Positions 47,802 through 57,547 of a stretch of 64,000 bases of DNA are shown one piece after another. The stretch covers positions 1 through 64,000 of the forward strand of contig JAHQIY010000044.1 of NCBI GenBank assembly GCA_019054805.1, given 5' to 3'. The first letter of the stretch is position 1. Each line of letters begins with the position of its first letter. A program made the position numbers and the translations under genes. The notes beneath the pieces are model-generated. The model was given only the letters and a program-made list of their open reading frames with translations, ran no database searches and was not told the origin of the DNA. The stretch is from Brachionus manjavacas (lineage: Eukaryota > Rotifera > Eurotatoria > Ploima > Brachionidae).

Positions 47802-50324
47802 ATGTTAGTTTCAAATTATTAAAAAAAATATCTAATATCTAATCAATAAAAGTAGTGTTTTTTATTACGCAAAAAAACATTCAAGTTCCAAAATTTTTTA
47901 TGAATTAAAAAAACGGTTTAAGGAATTTGAACTAGAAAAAATGAGAAATGGAGTTTTTGACACTTATTTTTAAAAAAGTGAATTTATTTCATGATCCCAT
48001 TTAGTAAAACAAGTCCGTGATTTTTCCTTTCAAAGAAAAACACCTCTGGTTGTCATCTGACTTGGGAAAGAAAACAAAGCGAAAATTTTGGAACAAGCGG
48101 TTCTTATCTTTTTTCTTTCTGAAAATTCCAAAATTAAATTCTTAATTTAATATTCTATCTTCAAAAAGAGTACCTCAAAATTTGAATAAAATAACACACA
48201 TTTTTTTATTTTTTTTCCCAAATATTCAAATTCCCCAATAATTGAGATTATTATTTAGAGTGAAAACTATATTAAAAAAAGTACCTATGTTGAGTATTTT
48301 ATTAAATATGTTGAGGTACTCTTTTTTTTAAAAACTCACAAAATTTAAATAAATTAAAACAATTTATTAAACGACGGATTTCAATTAAAAAATTATTGCA
48401 CAATTTTTTACTTAAAAACTTAAAAAAATCTAAAATTCTAAACTAATCAATTAATTTTTTCAGAGAAAATGTCAAGATCAGTAGATTTTTTTAATGACCA
48501 GAATTTTTTTAGATTTGACGGTCACTGGTCCTAGTGTTATATATTTTATTCAAATGTAAAATATAAAATCAGAAAAAAAAATTTAAATAAATCAGAAAAT
48601 TTAATTTAATCACATTCAAATGAAATTATTTATTTTAATAAGTTCAAATCGATTTATGATTTCTTTTCAAAAGATTAAATTGGAATCTAGTTTCATGAAC
48701 AATTAGGATTTAATAGTGGTCAATAAAATCCAGATTAATCCACTTTTTTAATTATATCAGAAATTTTACTTAAATAATATTGAAATTAAAAAATGTTATA
48801 TGTTTTATATAGCTGAATGATATGGAAGAATTATAAAAGGATATTGGATCATTTATGCATTATAAGGAAAATTTAAAAAAGGCTTTTAGATAATCATTAA
48901 GTATTTTTTATTAGTGTTCACTTTAATAAAAAAAAGCATGAAGAAGATGATTTCTCATTCTATAAAAAAACTTCAGTCATGATTTTCTAAAACAGAATAT
49001 TTTGATCTTCCAAAATTTTATACCATCCAATTCTTAGATGTTTGAACATCATTATTATTAAATATGATCTTTTGGTGGCTCAAAGTCGGTTTAAAATAAT
49101 AAGTTTCAAAAAATTTTAAATCAATTTTAAATTCTGACATGAAATTCTATAACCTGACTTTAATCAGGACATTCCAAAATCAACTGAGACTGATCTTATA
49201 AACTTTTTGTTAAAACCATTACGGCTTGAAGATTTGAAAGAACATGAAGGGAGCATTTTTTTCTGCCTTATTATCTTTTATGAAAGAAATAATTTCTTTA
49301 AAAAATTGAGGTATTATTTCCTTCAAAAGAGCCTAGAATCCATCAACGATTTTTAATAAAACCATTTTCCTTTTTAAATTATCTTTTATTAAAAATTTTA
49401 ACAATTGATAAATTAATCTTTCGTTAAAAATTTATGTATTGTCATGCCAGGCAAAATTCGATCAAATCTAAAAGCACTAGTTATTTTAATATAATTAATC
49501 AATTAAAATATTAGACTCCGATGATTAAAATTTAAAATCAATTTGCATTAATTTCAAAAAAAAAATTTTAGTTTATTTTATTCAACTTATTTTCTTTACT
49601 CATTTTATAATTATCAATTTTTGAAATAAATTTTTCATAAATAATGACAAAAATTAAATTTATAAAAAAATAATCGTCTTTTTTGATTATTAAGATTTTA
49701 TTGAATAATGAATGAAAATTTTATAAATGTTGTTCAGATTATCAATATAAATAGAATCTTTTAGCTTAATAAATTTATTTAACAAATTATTTTTTTATCT
49801 ATTTTTGACGCATCGATTAAAAAATACTTAAATTTTTTCCTTTTAATTTGTTAATTAAAATTAATCATTAAAATCCAATTAACAATTTGACTGTTTTTTA
49901 CAAATTAAAAATTTAAAAGATAAGTAAAGAAATGTTTGTATTTTGTTTGTATATTTAAATTTTAATTTTGTGAAATATGTTTATTTCCAATATATTACCT
50001 ATGTGGCTGAAATAACTAAATAAATATTTGACCATTAATTTTTTAATTTAAAAAATTGTAATTTTTTCGAGGATAAATACAGAGTTGTAAAGAAAAAAAA
50101 AATAATCTTCGTAAATGAGAAAAACTCAAGAAAACTTATGAATTTAGTAAGAAGTGAAAATATTATGAAACTAAATCATTAGAAAATAAAAAAATTTTAA
50201 CAAAAATCGCAGTTTATCCCTAAAAAAGCATTTCGTAACAAAATATAAAGTTTTAATTATTTTTTTGAACAAAATATTATAAATTGCCATAGAAATTTTT
50301 TGAAAATGATCAAACCTGGTTAAA
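47802..50324. other. AT-rich intergenic region with one weak ORF
   Basis: Mostly A/T-rich DNA without a supportable gene. An ATG-less open frame on the + strand at 49153-49356 (67 codons; contains DIPKSTETDLINFLLKPLRL then EDLKEHEG) has a composition somewhat like coding sequence and could be a relic exon; confidence is low. No RNA gene or transposon motif was found. Confidence 0.45.
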
Positions 50325-51359
50325 ATGAATATGTTTAAGACTTTTTATGTAATTTCATTTATAGTCATAGTTTCCATATTTTATTTATTTGCAAAAACAT
50401 CAAGCCAACCAAGAATAGTGAACAAAATTTATGGTAAAACAGAAAATAAAATTTTTCATCCGAGCATATTTTGTTTGATTAAAACACATCCACACAACAT
50501 TAAAATAAATAAAACTCTAATTTTGTACAAAGTATGGGCTCACAAGTGCGACAACTATCGCTTTATCACTTTATTGCCGGACCATCTCAAACCAAAAGAA
50601 AACACAGAAACAGTTGAAGTGTTTGATCAATTTTACATGATTCAGCCAAAGTACTTGTCCAACGAGTCGCATGGAAATTTGACGCTCAAAATTTACTTTT
50701 CTATGATTTACATCTATGAAAAATTTGGCAGCTACGATTGGTATTATATTGTAGATGACGATGCCTATGTGAATGTGGAAAATTTAAAAGAATTCCTAAA
50801 AGATAAACCAACTAATGAATCAATTACGTTTGGCTATAACTTTAAGGTAATTGTCAAAGATGGCTATCACTCGGGGGGACCAGGATACGCTTTGAGCAAC
50901 AAGGCATTCACTGTGATGACCAGAGAGTTGATCAAAGACATAAAAAATTGTCCCAATAGTGGAATTGATGACAGCGATGTGCATGCTTGCATCAGAAAGT
51001 ATAATGGCACAATGGGGAATTCGAGAGATGGAAATAAGCGCGAAAGATTTTTGCCCATGAGTTTAATGAATCATTTTACGGGCACTAGTCTAGAGTGGCT
51101 CAATGGATACGGTGAGATGGCTCCCAAAAAAGGTTTTGAATGCTGTGCTGATTCTTTGATAGCTGTTCATTACATGAACTCGAGAGATCTAGTTCGCCTT
51201 GATTTGGCTATTCAAGCACAAACAAAAAATGGCAAAATCTACGACCACTTTTTTGCACTAAAGAGACCAGTCACGTTCAAAAATATCATAAAAAATTACA
51301 TTCTATTAGAGGATATTGAAAATGAATCAAATAAATACAACGAGTTGATAAAATTTTAA
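50325..51359 (+). CDS. GT31-family glycosyltransferase, core 1 beta-1,3-galactosyltransferase-like
   Basis: A 344-residue single-exon type II membrane protein. Residues about 5-24 are an uncleaved signal-anchor (FYVISFIVIVSIFYLFA), as in Golgi enzymes, followed by a short stem. The catalytic part shows the C1GalT/Fringe pattern: YKVWAHKCD; YDWYYIVDDDAYV, with the metal-binding acidic triplet at residues 144-146; SGGPGYALS (about 183-191); GIDDSDVHAC (213-222), in the place of the family's EDV-G-C motif; and a paired-cysteine FECCADSLIAVHYM near residue 273, like the CCSD-FHY block of C1GalT. By family it would transfer galactose from UDP-Gal to O-linked GalNAc in the Golgi; the exact acceptor cannot be read from sequence. 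N-glycosylation sequons are present (NKT, NES, NLT). It is close to the usual length of about 360. Polyadenylation signal at about 51414. The ATG at 50325 has the favourable context TAAAATGAA. Confidence 0.88.
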   Translation: MNMFKTFYVISFIVIVSIFYLFAKTSSQPRIVNKIYGKTENKIFHPSIFCLIKTHPHNIKINKTLILYKVWAHKCDNYRFITLLPDHLKPKENTETVEVFDQFYMIQPKYLSNESHGNLTLKIYFSMIYIYEKFGSYDWYYIVDDDAYVNVENLKEFLKDKPTNESITFGYNFKVIVKDGYHSGGPGYALSNKAFTVMTRELIKDIKNCPNSGIDDSDVHACIRKYNGTMGNSRDGNKRERFLPMSLMNHFTGTSLEWLNGYGEMAPKKGFECCADSLIAVHYMNSRDLVRLDLAIQAQTKNGKIYDHFFALKRPVTFKNIIKNYILLEDIENESNKYNELIKF

Positions 51360-51684
51360 AATAATTATTTTTTTCTTACTATTTTTTTAATTCTGTTTCA
51401 ATTAATTCTTTTAAATAAATCTATTTAATTATTAAAAATTTCATTTAAAAAAAATTAGAATTAAATTTAATTAAGTTTTGGCTTTGGGTCTGAACAAAAA
51501 AGAAAGCGTTTTTTTTAAATATAAAATCTTTTAAAAAAATTGGGCATTTTGATTTATTTTTTTAAATTAAATTTTATTTTGAATTATAACTTTAATCCAA
51601 AAAATGATTAAAAACCTTATAATGACAATTTAACCACATTACAATTTTAATTTAATAAAAAATTCGCTTAATTTTTGGTGTTCG
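51360..51684. other. 3' flank of the glycosyltransferase gene
   Basis: AATAAA at about 51414-51419 is a likely polyadenylation signal. The remainder is AT-rich and featureless. Confidence 0.45.
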
Positions 51685-52330
51685 AAAATGTTGAAATAAC
51701 ATTGAAAAAGTGCGATGTTTCAAATATTTTTTTTCAGTTCCGAAAATTAAAATAATTTTAAGTTAATATTGCAAAAAATGAAAAACTTTGTTTTTTTTTA
51801 TAAATTTTGACTTTGGGCGTGTGATATAATAATCCTTAAAGATAATATTTGTAGCTTAAAAAACTATCTAGGCTCTGTTTTTCATTTTTCATAAATTTAG
51901 CATTTGTTAAAATGCACCAAACGAAAGTAAATTATTACTTATGTCAAAATTTTATAAAAAAGAAAACAAAGTTTTTCGTGTGTAGCCCGTTATGTAAACT
52001 ATGGTTCACCTGTTACTGGAACGATTCTTGTTCTCAGGTTTTATGAACTATTAGTTCCCCTAATTTAAAAAAGCTATTGTAATGATAAAAAATAACATAG
52101 AAAAAATAAAGTTGGGTGGAGATGGTAAATTTTAAGAAATAGATGAATTTATGTTCTCCAAAGTCAAACTGTTGAAGGGTGAACAATTTATTTTAATTTT
52201 CTTTAATTTTTATTATTTATGCTGAAAGGCAAAGATTTAAGAAGAAAGTGCATTTAGGTATGTTGGATTATGGAAAGAGTAATACCAAGTCAACCAGATC
52301 AAAGCAAATGCTATTTCTTAAGCTCCTACA
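51685..52330 (+). repeat. Inverted-repeat right arm, with two insertions
   Basis: Aligns in inverse orientation to 44937-45251. It is longer because two stretches are absent from the left arm: about 85 bp at 51791-51874, flanked by similar CTTTG/CTCTG ends, and about 250 bp at 51923-52170. Outside these, the blocks match closely, ending in GAGTAATACCAAGTCAACCA and a TTAAGCTCCT core. Either the left copy lost these pieces or the right copy gained them. Confidence 0.85.
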
Positions 52331-52674
52331 AAAAAAAAACATAAAAAACTATTAACTAATTTTTATATCAGTTTCGAGAATAAGGCATTCTATTAAATTT
52401 TGAGCTTTATTCAGTTTATGCATAATCTAAAAATCTTTCGTCTAATTCTATTTTAAACAAAAAAATTGGGTGAACCAATTGTTCACAAAGCCTGAAAACA
52501 AATTTATTATTTAACTATATTTTTAATTTTTTCATATGTTTCTAGTCTGAATGAGCGTTTGCTCGGGAAAAAATAAATAAATGAATTATTTTAAAATGAA
52601 AAAAGAATTTTCAATATTTTTTTCAGATTTTTAAATAAAAATTAAACTCATTCTTTTTCACTAAAGTTCATTTA
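52331..52674. other. AT-rich spacer
   Basis: No gene, RNA or repeat recognised. Confidence 0.5.
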
Positions 52675-54920
52675 TTTTATTTATTTACAAATAGCCTTTA
52701 AGGCCGGCTGCTTGGAGATCGCACGCTCCCCTATCAGCAAATTAAGCGCTATGCAAAAATAATTTACAAGATTTACAAATTATAAAGTTTTTAAATAATC
52801 AAAAAAAGTTCTTTAAAAGCATAAATTAAAGTTGACGATAAAAAAAAAATAAAAAATTGTTTAATTGAGATGTTTTAGTATCGATTTCGGTTTAATTGTA
52901 TAGTTGTTGTATGAATTTACCATTTTTTGCAACATCTTCATCATATAAGGTTGAGCGAGTTAGATAGTTTGTTGTTAATTTTTTGAGCCTTTGTTCTATT
53001 GTCGACATATTAGCGATTGCGTGGAGTATATTATTACTTGTATTTCGATTGACTTTAAAAACAATTTTGAGTGCTTTTTTTTGAATAATTTGAGGTTTTT
53101 TCTAATTTTTTCACGAGTTATATGATATGGTAACATACTGTATTGAACTATTGATTGTAATGTTAGCTTATAGACTGTAATTAGTGTTTTTGATTTGATC
53201 CCATAATGTTTTGAGCTTAGTATTTTAAGCAAGTTTAATTTATTATTACATTTGTTGATTCTTTAAGTGAAATGAGTTTCGAAATTAATACCGGGATTTA
53301 AATTAATACCTAAAATTTTTGCTTGTTTTACTTTTTCAATTTTTTGATTATTTATTTCTAAGTTTAATTTGACGAAAGCTCATACGATGGTCTATTGTAG
53401 TTGTTGGCAATTAACATGTATTTTGTTTTGCGAATATTGAGTTTCAAACCCCACTTTGTGAGTATTTTTTGATTTTGTCGATCGCTTTTTGTAAGAATTT
53501 GTTTATTTTTTTAAAACTTTTAGCACTAAACCAGACTGTGATGTCATCAGCAAAGAGCGCGAATTTAACTCCGATTTTTTAAGTTCGTTTTTAGTGTCGT
53601 TTATGAAGATCGCAAATAATAGGGCACTTAGGCAGCCACCTTGGGGTATACCTGATTTGATCGGTTTTTTAGTTGAGTCTAACACGTCGTTTATTTGAAA
53701 AGTTCTTCCTTCCAGAAAAGATCTGATCCATTTTCCTATCATTACTGGGCATCTGTGTTTATGAAGTTTTTGTAGTATATTGGCATGTGAAACTGAGTCC
53801 AAAGCTTTTTCTATGCCTACGGAAGCCAGATTGTTCGTTTATTAATATTTTCCTATGTTCAGCCAAAGTTGTTAGTCTCTCGATTAAAATTCTCTCGAGT
53901 ATTTTTCCAAGACAACTCAATAATGAAATTGGTCTAAAAGACACTGGATCATTTGGGTCTTGTGGTTTTTTGTGTATCATAATGACCTTAGCATTCTTCC
54001 ACATACTTGGAACGTGTTCTAATGTAAATGAAGCGTTAAAAATTTTTAAAATGTTGTTAAGACAGGTTTGATTTAGATTCTTAATTGTTTTGGTACTTAT
54101 TTTGTCGTATCCTGTTGAAATTTTTGTTTTTGCTTGATCAATTGACTCATCAACTCTGTCATTCAAATTGGTTGATTGTATTTTTTTGACTTTTAGTTTT
54201 TAAAAAAATTGCTTGAGCTTTTATTATGTGAATGTGAATTTGAAAAAACGTTTTGAAGGTGGTCCGCTAGGAATTCTACTTTTTCATTGTTTGATTTAAC
54301 GGAATTTGGTAAAAATTTTATTTCCGTATCGTTATTTGTATTGATTGCTCGCCAAAATTTCCGTTCACTTGGATTTGTGTTTGTTATGCTTTCGAAAATA
54401 GAGTTCCATTTGTGGTTGTTTAGCGATGTTACTGTTCGCTTGACTTTGTTATCAAGGTTGTTTGCTAAGATTTTTATTTGTGTGTTTCCGGTTTACGAGT
54501 ATTCTCTAAGAAGTTTTTTTTTAAGACAAATGATATATAATAAAGTGCCTGGTAAATTTATTTTTTGGTTTTGGATTGTTTTTTCAGTGGTTGCATTTTC
54601 TAGCGATTTTCTGATTGTTTCCGTGAATTCATCGATTTTTTGTTCAAGTTGTTCTATTGTTTCAATCGGATCAGTAATTTTGCTCAATATATTTTATACT
54701 CTCTTTGAAACATTCCCAATTGATTATCTTTATTTTCGTCCTTGTTAATTCGGTTTGAGTTTCGAAGCTAATTGGATAATGATCTGATGCTGTAAAGTTC
54801 GTGTGAACTTTAAAATTTATACAATTTGCTAAGTCGTTTGAACAAAGAGCCAAATCAAGGATGTTTGAGCTTTTACGAAATGTTGGAGTGTCATTATTTA
54901 CGATGCAAATTAAATTTTAT
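52675..54920 (-). pseudogene. 5'-truncated non-LTR retrotransposon (endonuclease-RT), relic 2
   Basis: Minus-strand element. It starts inside the endonuclease at about 54917 (TPTFRKSSNILDLALCSNDL, then the catalytic TASDHYPISFE; 54671-54853). It continues through a basic linker to the RT: STGYDKISTKTIKNLNQTCL, VPSMWKNAKVIMIHKKPQDP, SFRPISLLSCLGKILER, EQSGFRR (53759-54166). A frameshift near 53800 leads to DSVSHANILQKLHKHRCPVM, IRSFLEGRTFQIND, SGIPQGGCLSALLFAIFIND (53503-53802) and FALFADDIT near 53540-53565. The post-RT tail includes TLQSIVQYSMLPYHITREKI (52996-53232). The 3' end is GC-richer (AGCCGGCCTTAAAGGCTATT in element sense) with a TAAATAAATAAAAT-like tail at 52675-52695. Jockey/CR1-type by motif order. 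Frameshifts make it inactive. + strand ORFs across it are shadows. Confidence 0.9.
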
Positions 54921-55110
54921 TTATTCAAAAATTTAAATTTAATAAAAGAAAGCTCAAGTTAAATGAAGATATCGCTTTTGAGTTTTTTTTTTAAATGAAA
55001 AAAAATAAAATATTTTAATTTTATGCAAAATTGAGAAGTTGAGCAAAAATACTCTTATTTAAGAATTTGATATTTTGAATAAATAAAAGTTTTTGAGCTT
55101 ATGGTTCTTT
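54921..55110. promoter_or_regulatory. Upstream region of the U3 gene
   Basis: AT-rich. Animal U3 genes use an snRNA-type polymerase II promoter with a proximal element near -60. No element can be identified from this single copy, although a TTTTGAATAAATAAAAG stretch lies about 20-37 bp before the RNA start. Confidence 0.3.
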
Positions 55111-55336
55111 AAGATCATACTTTTAGGGATCATTTCTATAGTATGTATCGCCCGAGCAATGTCTAACCATTGCCGAACGCTTTAACCCACGATGATGAGT
55201 GAGAGCGGACTTGTCTGAGCGCGAAACCGATATTGATGGTTGTTTTCAGCAATGGAAACTCGGCCGTCAATCATTGATGAACGTTCACGGTTAGCTTTAG
55301 TCTAACTGTTGAGGGCAAGTTTGCATTCCGAGTGGC
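55111..55336 (+). ncRNA. U3: U3 small nucleolar RNA
   Basis: The box C/D RNA of the SSU processome that base-pairs with pre-rRNA for 18S processing. The 5' end AAGATCATACTTTTAGGGAT continues into box A, AGGGATCATTTCTATAGT (55125-55142), identical to the vertebrate box A core. The hairpin GCAATG/CATTGC follows (about 55155-55172), then GATGATGAG (box C'-like, 55191), box B GAGCGCGAAACC (55217-55228), box C TTGATGA (55274-55280), a 7-bp terminal hairpin CGGTTAG/CTAACTG (about 55288-55309), and the 3' end CCGAGTGGC. Length is about 226 nt against 217 in human. Box D reads CCGA where CUGA is expected. The 5' and 3' termini align well with U3 in general, so the copy looks complete. Only one copy is in the window; a retro-copy cannot be excluded. 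Confidence 0.93.
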
Positions 55337-55559
55337 TTATTTAATTCAAAATTTAAAAGAAAATTAATTTTTTATTCATTTAATAATTAAAAAAAAAATT
55401 TCAATTACATCTATCTTTGATGATCATGATTTAATTAAAAAATATTTTATGAAGTTTGCATCACAATCAATTTATATGAGATTAGATAATGGATTTAATA
55501 GTTTGATCTAGGCATTTTATATTAAACTAGGTTTTTACACTAATTTCAGTCTTTTTTTT

Positions 55560-56260
55560 TAGGTAAAAAAATCAAAAAAAGTATTGGAAACAATTAACTT
55601 TCAAAATGGTAATTTTTAAACAGAACTTTGAGTGAAGTTTTTTATGCCAAAAGTGATCAAAAGTTTTATCATCCGCAAACATTTCAATATTAATTTTTTT
55701 AAAAAAAGATAGGTTATTCACAAAGATAAGAATAGGAAGAGGAACTAAAACAGACATTGTGGTACTCTTAATTTAAAAGATGCAGATTTTTAATTTTTAG
55801 TACCAAGTCGAGCTATTTGTGGTCTATTTGTCAAATAATTAGAAAGCATGCCAAGGGATTCATTATCACAGTCACAAAGGAACAATTTAAAAAAAATAAG
55901 ATAAGAATCTATCACATCACATGATGTTTTTACCACATGATAATTTTATTTATATTTCTTTTTAATTTCTTTATTATATACCCCTCTCAGTTTCTTCTAA
56001 TTTTTTGACTTTTTATTTTGTGTATTGTTTTGTATATCAAAGTTACCAATTATGTCTATTAGATTACAAAATCTTATCAGTTGTTAAGTTTTTATCTCTA
56101 GCAGGATTTAATTCTTTGAGGTATTCATGAACAGCTGTTTGACAGAAATACCAAGTTCTAAAACCATGATGGCCCTTTAAAAAAATAATGTTTGACTCAA
56201 AAAAGAAGCAAATCTAGCTTGATCAAAGTTTTTCAAATATTTTTACAATTGGAGACAAAA
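55560..56260 (-). pseudogene. Highly decayed LINE reverse transcriptase, relic 3
   Basis: On the minus strand, 55800-55870 reads NYLTNRPQIARLG, matching the conserved 'YLtnRtq-v' region of CR1/L2/Rex-type RTs. 55572-55757 reads VPLPILIFVNNLSFF then NIEMFADDKT, the family's 'LGPLLFLIFVNDL' and FADD catalytic boxes. Upstream, to about 56250, pieces such as FDQARFASFLSQT may come from the 'HGFR..RS' region. Stops and shifts interrupt it throughout. It belongs to a different lineage from relics 1 and 2, judged by its motif wording. Confidence 0.7.
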
Positions 56261-56624
56261 CTGATATTTATTTATTTAATTCAAATCGACCTTCTTAAGG
56301 AGAAGTAAAATAAAAATTTTAATTTAAGTTTTGCATAAGAATAAGAAGAAAATAAAATTTAATAAAAATTAGAAAAGCAAAAAGATTCAGCTATTAGAAC
56401 GTAATAGTGATTCATAGGAATAACAGAGTCAAATAACGGGTGTTCAAAATTTTGAGACATAAAAAAATCTAAATGTTCCCATAGACTAAATTTAACCAAA
56501 TTTTGTTCAGTTATTTTGCATCAGCCAATAATTATATAATTTATTATAAAAACATCAAAAGTCAATCGTCATTCTTAGGTAAATGTATTCCAGATGGTCT
56601 ATTTCTGTAAAAAAAATTGTTACT
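56261..56624. other. AT-rich spacer
   Basis: No supportable feature. Confidence 0.45.
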
Positions 56625-56715
56625 CCTTATTAATAATAATAATAATAAAAATAATAATAAACTACATCAAGCAGGCTTGCGGAGACGACTTACTACGGAA
56701 GCTGCCTTTCATTGA
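56625..56715 (-). repeat. Dispersed repeat with (ATT)n tail, reverse copy
   Basis: Reverse complement reads GTCAATGAAAGGCAGCTTCC, GTAGTAAGTCGTCTCCGCAA, GCCTGCTTGATGTAG, then (TTA)n. It shares CTCCGCAAGC, CTTG, TGTAG and the tail with 44095-44215, in the opposite orientation. Confidence 0.6.
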
Positions 56716-56725
56716 CCTTAGAAAA

Positions 56726-56950
56726 TATTTTTTTTTTATTTGTTAACTGTACCGAGCTTAAGCTCTTTCAGAATAAAAATAAAAATTAAGTTAAGTAAAA
56801 TTAAAAAAAAAATAAGTAAAATAAAATCAAAAAATAGAAATAAAAATATGAAAAAAGTTTATGAGAGTTAAAAGTAAAATCAGAAAAAATAAAAATAAAT
56901 TTTTTGTAAAACGTAAACGCATCTTAAGTGTTACAATTTTCTTTTTATTT
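56726..56950 (+). repeat. Dispersed AT-rich repeat (copy D)
   Basis: TTTTTTTATTTGTTAACTGT, ACCGAGCTTAAGCTCTTTCA, GAATAAAAATAAAAATTAAG, then an A-rich stretch of about 180 bp. It has the same start and core as copies B and C; the 3' part differs (ends near AGTGTTACAATTTTC). Confidence 0.7.
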
Positions 56951-57547
56951 TCAGGTAACTTACGTGAAAATAAAAGTATTCTAAATATTTTGATCAGTAT
57001 TTTTTTAAATTAGATCAGAATTTTATTATTTTGATAGATATTTAACATATAATGCTGGGTAGAATTTAAATATTAAAATTAAAATCTATTAATTTGTAAT
57101 GAAATGTATTATTGATTAAAAAAGCAAACAGTTTCTGATTAAATCTTTTTTTAAACATTTTAAATAAAATAGATTTTATCATAAAGCAAAAACATGGAAA
57201 GCGTGTTCACCAGTTATATGTTTAATTTTTTTCTCCGAAAAGATAAAATGCATTGTCTACATTTTACTAATTTAATGTGTGTAAAATGATTAATTTTATG
57301 AAAACCAATATTGAGATAGCCGTTCAATCCCAACGAGATTCCTGCACAATAAATATTCAATTCAAGACTATTCCACTTAAAATATTACCTATCATTTTAA
57401 CAGTGAAAAAAAAATCTAAAATTGATACATTAGTGCATTGAGATTTGAATAAATTTTTCAAAGGCATGCTCAGAATTTTAAAGCTATTAAATTTCCAATT
57501 TTAAAGACCTTTAAAAATTCCTTTTTTCTGCTTTTTTGAAACCAAAA
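56951..57547. promoter_or_regulatory. 5' flank of the receptor gene
   Basis: AT-rich DNA that presumably contains the promoter and 5' UTR of the receptor at 57548. No clear motif; no other gene. Confidence 0.35.

Noticed and set aside
54287-54748. A 153-codon + strand frame.
   Set aside because: It is the antisense of LINE relic 2; the minus strand carries the recognisable endonuclease and linker.
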